A stretch of DNA of 56,277 bases from NCBI GenBank assembly GCA_007693855.1, contig RECU01000049.1, forward strand, positions 1 to 56,277, given 5' to 3'. Source of the DNA: Gammaproteobacteria bacterium (GTDB lineage Bacteria > Pseudomonadota > Gammaproteobacteria > Steroidobacterales > PWYM01). The translations under genes were made by a program, and so were the position numbers. Position 1 is the first letter of the stretch, and the number at the start of each line of letters is the position of its first letter. Below are positions 52,792-56,277 of this stretch, piece by piece. The notes beneath the pieces are model-generated. The model ran no database searches. It was not told where the DNA came from and saw only the letters and a list, made by a program, of their open reading frames with translations.

Positions 52792-53984
52792 GCCTGCCAC
52801 TCGAGGGCATGCGCATCCTGACGCTGGAGCAGTTCGGCGCCGGACCGTACGGCTCGATGCTGCTGGCCGATCTGGGGGCCGATGTCATCAAGGTGGAGAA
52901 TCCGTTCACCGGCGGCGATCCCTCCCGTGCGATGGGGCCGCACTTTCTCGGTGAGCATGATGGTCATTACTTTCAGACTTTCAGCCTCAACAAACGCAGC
53001 GTCGGCATCAATCTGAAGTCCGAGGAGGGCCGGGAGGCCTTCCACGCACTGGTGCGCACGGCCGATGCCGTACTGAACAACTTCCGTGGCGACCAGGCCG
53101 AGAAGCTTGGGCTGGACTACGCGGCGCTGGGGCCGGTCAACGAGCGCGTCGTGTGCGCGCACATCTCCGCCTACGGCCGCGACAACGACCGCAAGAGCTG
53201 GCCGGGCTATGACTACCTGATGCAGGCGGAGACCGGCTGGATGCAGCTGACCGGGGAACCCGGGGCGCCACCGGCCCGCTGCGGCCTGTCGATCGTGGAT
53301 TTCATGACCGGTACGACGGCGGCACTGGCGCTGGTGTCGGCACTCCTGGGGGTGGCGCGCAGCGGCCGCGGACAGGACGTCGATGTCTCGCTGTTCGACG
53401 TGGCGCTGCACCAGCTCTCCTACCCCGGCAACTGGTATCTGAACGAGGGTACGCGCACCGAACGGCTGCCGCGCAGCGCCCATCCTTCGGCTGTACCGGT
53501 GCAGCTGTTCGCCACCAGCGATGCCTGGATCTTCGTGATGTGCATGACCCAGAAATTCTGGCAGCTGCTGATCGAGGAACTCGGCCGCCCGGATCTCGGC
53601 GAGGACCCGCGCTTCACCGACCCGCGCAGCCGCCGCGAGAACATGGAGGCGCTGACGCCCCTCCTGGATGCAGAGTTCGTGCGCGACAGCACCGAGAACT
53701 GGCTCAAGCGCCTGTGTCATCTGCTGCCTGCCGCACCGGTCTACGACATCGCCAGGGCGCTCGATAATCCCTTCGTCCACCAGATCGGCATGGTGCGCGA
53801 GGTGCCGCATCCCCGGAAACGCGATTTCCGCGCGCTGGCCAACCCGATCAAGCTCTCAGGCAGTCGCCTGGCCTCCAAGGTCTGCTCGCCACTGGCGGCG
53901 GACACGGAGACGCTGCTGCGGGAAGCCGGACTCGATGAGGCGGATCTCACGCGCCTCGGCAAGGCCGGCGCCATCAAGCGCTGA
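52788..53984 (+). CDS. CaiB/BaiF family CoA-transferase
   Basis: 398 residues from GTG 52788, overlapping the dehydrogenase stop (GTGA). Family features: LTLEQFGAGPYGSMLLADLG and VIKVENP near the N terminus, NKRSVGINLKSEEG, and the conserved Asp in CGLSIVDFMTGTTAAL. Transfers CoA between acids through a glutamyl or aspartyl-CoA intermediate. Acyl substrate unknown. Confidence 0.92.
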   Translation: MSLPLEGMRILTLEQFGAGPYGSMLLADLGADVIKVENPFTGGDPSRAMGPHFLGEHDGHYFQTFSLNKRSVGINLKSEEGREAFHALVRTADAVLNNFRGDQAEKLGLDYAALGPVNERVVCAHISAYGRDNDRKSWPGYDYLMQAETGWMQLTGEPGAPPARCGLSIVDFMTGTTAALALVSALLGVARSGRGQDVDVSLFDVALHQLSYPGNWYLNEGTRTERLPRSAHPSAVPVQLFATSDAWIFVMCMTQKFWQLLIEELGRPDLGEDPRFTDPRSRRENMEALTPLLDAEFVRDSTENWLKRLCHLLPAAPVYDIARALDNPFVHQIGMVREVPHPRKRDFRALANPIKLSGSRLASKVCSPLAADTETLLREAGLDEADLTRLGKAGAIKR

Positions 53985-54029
53985 GCCGGCCGTCACGCCG
54001 CTGAACTGATCACCAGAGGAGTTGCCCGG

Positions 54030-55199
54030 ATGAAGCTGGAAGGTTTGCGTGTCCTGGATCTGTCGCTGTTTCTGCCGGGGCCTCACCTGACGATGATGAT
54101 GGCCGATCACGGCGCCGACGTGATCAAGCTGGAGCCGCCCGGCGAAGGTGACCCGGGGCGCGGCATCGGCCTCGGAGAACATGGCCACACGGTATTCTTC
54201 CGCAATGCCAACCGCGGCAAGCGCAGCATCTGCCTGAACCTCAAGACCGCGGAGGGGCGCGAGGCGCTGCTGCGCGTCGCCGCCGAGGTGGATGTGCTGA
54301 TCGAGGCGTTTCGCCCCGGCGTGGCTGCGCGACTGGGCTTCGATTACCCGACGGTGGCGGCGCGCAATCCAGGCATCATCTATTGTTCGATCGCCGCCTT
54401 CGGACAGACCGGCCCGTATCGTGATCGCCCGGCGCACGACCTGGCCTGCGAGGCGATGGCGGGGGTGGTCAGCGTCAACCTGGGCAATGATGATCAGCCG
54501 GCGATGCCGCATGTGCCGGCGGCCGACATGGCTGCCTCGCTGATGTCGCTGTCCGGCATTCTGATGGCGCTGTACCGGCGCGATCGCACCGGCCAGGGCG
54601 ATCATCTGGACATCAGCATGCATGACAGCATCCTCGCCTGGACGCCCAATGTGCTCGGGCCGGTGTTCGTCGAGAAGCGACCGCCCGTGCCCAAACATGA
54701 ACGCACCTGGGGCGGCGCGGCGTTCTACCGGATCTATCGCACGGCCGACAACCGCCACGTGGTGCTCGGTGGCCAGGAAGCGAAGTTCGTCCGCAATCTC
54801 CTCAATGAACTCGCGCGGCCCGACCTGATCGAGCTGTGCGATCGCGGCCCGGGGCCGCACCAGCAACCGGTCGTCGAGTTCCTGCAGGACGTGTTCGCCA
54901 CCCGCACGCAGGCCGAGTGGGTCGAATGGTTCGACGGCCGGGACATCTGCTTCGCGCCGGTGAAGAACCTTCGCGAGGCATTTGATGACCCGCAGGTCGC
55001 CGCGCGCGACATGCGCCTGGTCGACGAGCAGGGCCAGGAGCACATCGGCATCCCGATCCGCTTTCAGAATGAACCCGGGCAGGTGGAGTTTGCATTGCCG
55101 ACGCTGGGCGAGCATACCCGCGAGGTGCTGCAGGAGTTCGGTTACTCCGCCGCGGAGATCGAGGCCATGCAAACGGCTGGGGCCTGCCACGCGCCATGA
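54030..55199 (+). CDS. CaiB/BaiF family CoA-transferase (second)
   Basis: 389 residues, ATG 54030 with AGAGGAG upstream. Opens LEGLRVLDLSLFLPGPHLTMMM, with ADHGADVIKLEPP, NRGKRSICLNLKTAEGREALL and the Asp in VPAADMAASLMSL. 45 bases after the first; the two share only family-level features, so they may form a heteromeric enzyme or act in succession. Probably in one operon with the dehydrogenase at 51619. Confidence 0.92.
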   Translation: MKLEGLRVLDLSLFLPGPHLTMMMADHGADVIKLEPPGEGDPGRGIGLGEHGHTVFFRNANRGKRSICLNLKTAEGREALLRVAAEVDVLIEAFRPGVAARLGFDYPTVAARNPGIIYCSIAAFGQTGPYRDRPAHDLACEAMAGVVSVNLGNDDQPAMPHVPAADMAASLMSLSGILMALYRRDRTGQGDHLDISMHDSILAWTPNVLGPVFVEKRPPVPKHERTWGGAAFYRIYRTADNRHVVLGGQEAKFVRNLLNELARPDLIELCDRGPGPHQQPVVEFLQDVFATRTQAEWVEWFDGRDICFAPVKNLREAFDDPQVAARDMRLVDEQGQEHIGIPIRFQNEPGQVEFALPTLGEHTREVLQEFGYSAAEIEAMQTAGACHAP

Positions 55200-55342
55200 G
55201 TCTCACCGCTCGACCGACCGCCTGAACGGGTGACCGTCGGGCACACGACGGCACGATGACGTTGTATGCTCAGCTGAAGCCACGTGCGGCCTGCGCCGCA
55301 TCGGCACCCCCTGCACTCCCGACGTCCAGCCGAGGTCAACGT

Positions 55343-56277
55343 ATGCGCCACTTCGTTCGCTACTCTCACCGAAAGATCGGTCTTGCATACCGTTCGACCG
55401 CGGCGCTGCTCCTGTGCTGTCTGTTCGGCGCGAGTACCCCGCCAGCGCTCGCCGAGCTTCGCTACCAGACGATCGCCGGCCATGAGGGTGTGCCGCTCAA
55501 CGTGGTCTCCGCCGGGGATCCGGCCAACCCGACGCTGCTGCTGGTGCACGGCATCGGCCAGAGCCACGTTTCCTTCGAGGAACAGCTCCGCGCTCCGGTC
55601 ACCGATGAATTCCACGTGGTCGCGTTCGACCTCCGCGGCCATGGCAATTCCGGCAAGCCGTGGGAGGCGGAGGCTTACACCGACAGCCGCGCATGGGCGG
55701 GAGATGTCCAGAGCATCATCGATGCACTGGCCCTGGATCGGCCGGTGCTGCTCGGCTGGTCGTACGGGACACTGGTGGTCGCAGACTATGTTCGCCACTT
55801 CGGCACCGAGCAAATCTCAGGGATCGTGCTGACCGGCGCTTACGGTGGCATGACACCCCCGCCACCGCCGCCCGAGGCCGAGATGGTGGAACTGTTCGAA
55901 CGCAATCGCGCGCTGCAGCTCAGCGCGAACCCCGCTGACAACGCCATTGCGGCGAGGACCACAGCCGGGATGCTCACCAGCGCCGATATGGGCGATGCCT
56001 GGCGCGAGCGTGCCGCGCAGATCGCCATGATGCTGCCGGCGTATGCGCGCGAGCACATGGTAAGCCGTTCGTTCGCCAACATCGATGTGGTCCCGAAGCT
56101 CGCCGTACCGATCATGCTGGTGATTGGGGGCCGCGACGGCAGCACACCGGAGGATCAGGGGCGAGCGTTTGCCGCAACACTCGAGGCCCAGGGGACGCGC
56201 GTGGTGCTCAGTCTGTATCCGGACGCCGGCCACTCACCGTTTGCCGAGGATCCCGCGCGCTTCAACGAGGAACTGGC
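55343..56277 (+). CDS. Exported alpha/beta hydrolase, 3' end outside window
   Basis: Partial, 311 residues seen, frame open at the right edge. Start ATG 55343 with GAGGTC upstream. Signal peptide to PALAE (about residues 1-38). Alpha/beta hydrolase features: oxyanion LLLVHGIGQSHVSF, FDLRGHGNSGKP, nucleophile LLGWSYGTLVV (Ser), acid near IGGRDGSTPE and His in YPDAGHSPFAED. Nonspecific esterase or lactonase type; the signal peptide puts it in the periplasm. Confidence 0.88.
   Translation, partial: MRHFVRYSHRKIGLAYRSTAALLLCCLFGASTPPALAELRYQTIAGHEGVPLNVVSAGDPANPTLLLVHGIGQSHVSFEEQLRAPVTDEFHVVAFDLRGHGNSGKPWEAEAYTDSRAWAGDVQSIIDALALDRPVLLGWSYGTLVVADYVRHFGTEQISGIVLTGAYGGMTPPPPPPEAEMVELFERNRALQLSANPADNAIAARTTAGMLTSADMGDAWRERAAQIAMMLPAYAREHMVSRSFANIDVVPKLAVPIMLVIGGRDGSTPEDQGRAFAATLEAQGTRVVLSLYPDAGHSPFAEDPARFNEEL

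Noticed and set aside
50665-52800. Long open frames on both strands across the GntR and second dehydrogenase genes
   Set aside because: Each frame joins a true gene to antisense of its neighbour. The true starts are ATG 51540 (minus) and ATG 51619 (plus).

Overview
The window is GC-rich, densely coded DNA of a gammaproteobacterium. The order polA, engB (divergent), cytochrome c4, dsbA is the arrangement known from Pseudomonas and relatives. Three TonB-dependent receptors, a PlpD-type patatin, DsbA, SCO and PCu(A)C proteins, a type IV pilus-type ATPase and GG(A)GG-type ribosome binding sites also fit a Gram-negative, probably aquatic or soil, aerobic heterotroph with strong acyl-CoA and lipid metabolism. 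The genus cannot be named from this sequence alone. No tRNA, rRNA, CRISPR array, transposase or prophage was seen.

Layout. 1-8.6 kb: 3' part of polA; a TonB-dependent receptor and an NAD(P)-binding protein set between polA and engB; a likely small RNA at the Spot 42/ErsA position; engB; cytochrome c4; a lipoprotein DsbA; and a small acidic protein with a strong terminator. 8.6-11.6 kb: an ABC importer of the ThiXYZ/SsuABC type with a small unknown protein. 11.7-15.5 kb: nikR followed by a nickel ECF transporter (nikKLMQO) with a candidate NikR operator. 15.5-22.2 kb: DUF2845 protein, a PilB/GspE-type ATPase, a CBS-domain protein, then a flavin oxidoreductase-DUF1365-cyclopropane synthase operon. 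22.2-28.1 kb (minus): membrane protein, flavin dehydrogenase, methyltransferase, small protein, PhyH dioxygenase, SelO. 28.1-33 kb: an unusual alpha/beta hydrolase, a second TonB receptor and a TlpA-like lipoprotein. 33-36.4 kb: NAD(P)-binding protein, fibrillin-like protein, glycosyltransferase and FkbM methyltransferase. 36.4-38.5 kb: btuB under a cobalamin riboswitch. 39.4-41.7 kb: a copper cluster (azurin-like lipoprotein, Met-rich membrane protein, SCO, PCu(A)C). 41.7-46.2 kb: gamma-glutamyltransferase, a small unknown and a patatin/barrel protein. 46.3-55.2 kb: NMN adenylyltransferase-like protein, apgM-type mutase, acyl-CoA dehydrogenase, selD, a GntR regulator, a second acyl-CoA dehydrogenase and two CaiB/BaiF CoA-transferases. 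A truncated alpha/beta hydrolase ends the window.

How parts work together. NikR and NikKLMQO form a self-contained nickel uptake and control unit. BtuB with its riboswitch gives B12-repressed cobalamin uptake. The azurin/SCO/PCu(A)C group probably handles periplasmic copper for cytochrome oxidase. The GntR gene at 50.7-51.5 kb sits between two operons whose upstream regions carry the same rare palindrome around TTGTCCGGACAA, which suggests one regulator for both acyl-CoA operons.

The observations I rate highest are the Spot 42/ErsA-position RNA (sigma-E-like promoter, CCUCC in a hairpin loop, T9 terminator, about 130 nt), the two-site GntR palindrome, the Met-rich partner of the copper cluster, and the hydrolase with Asn at its nucleophile position.
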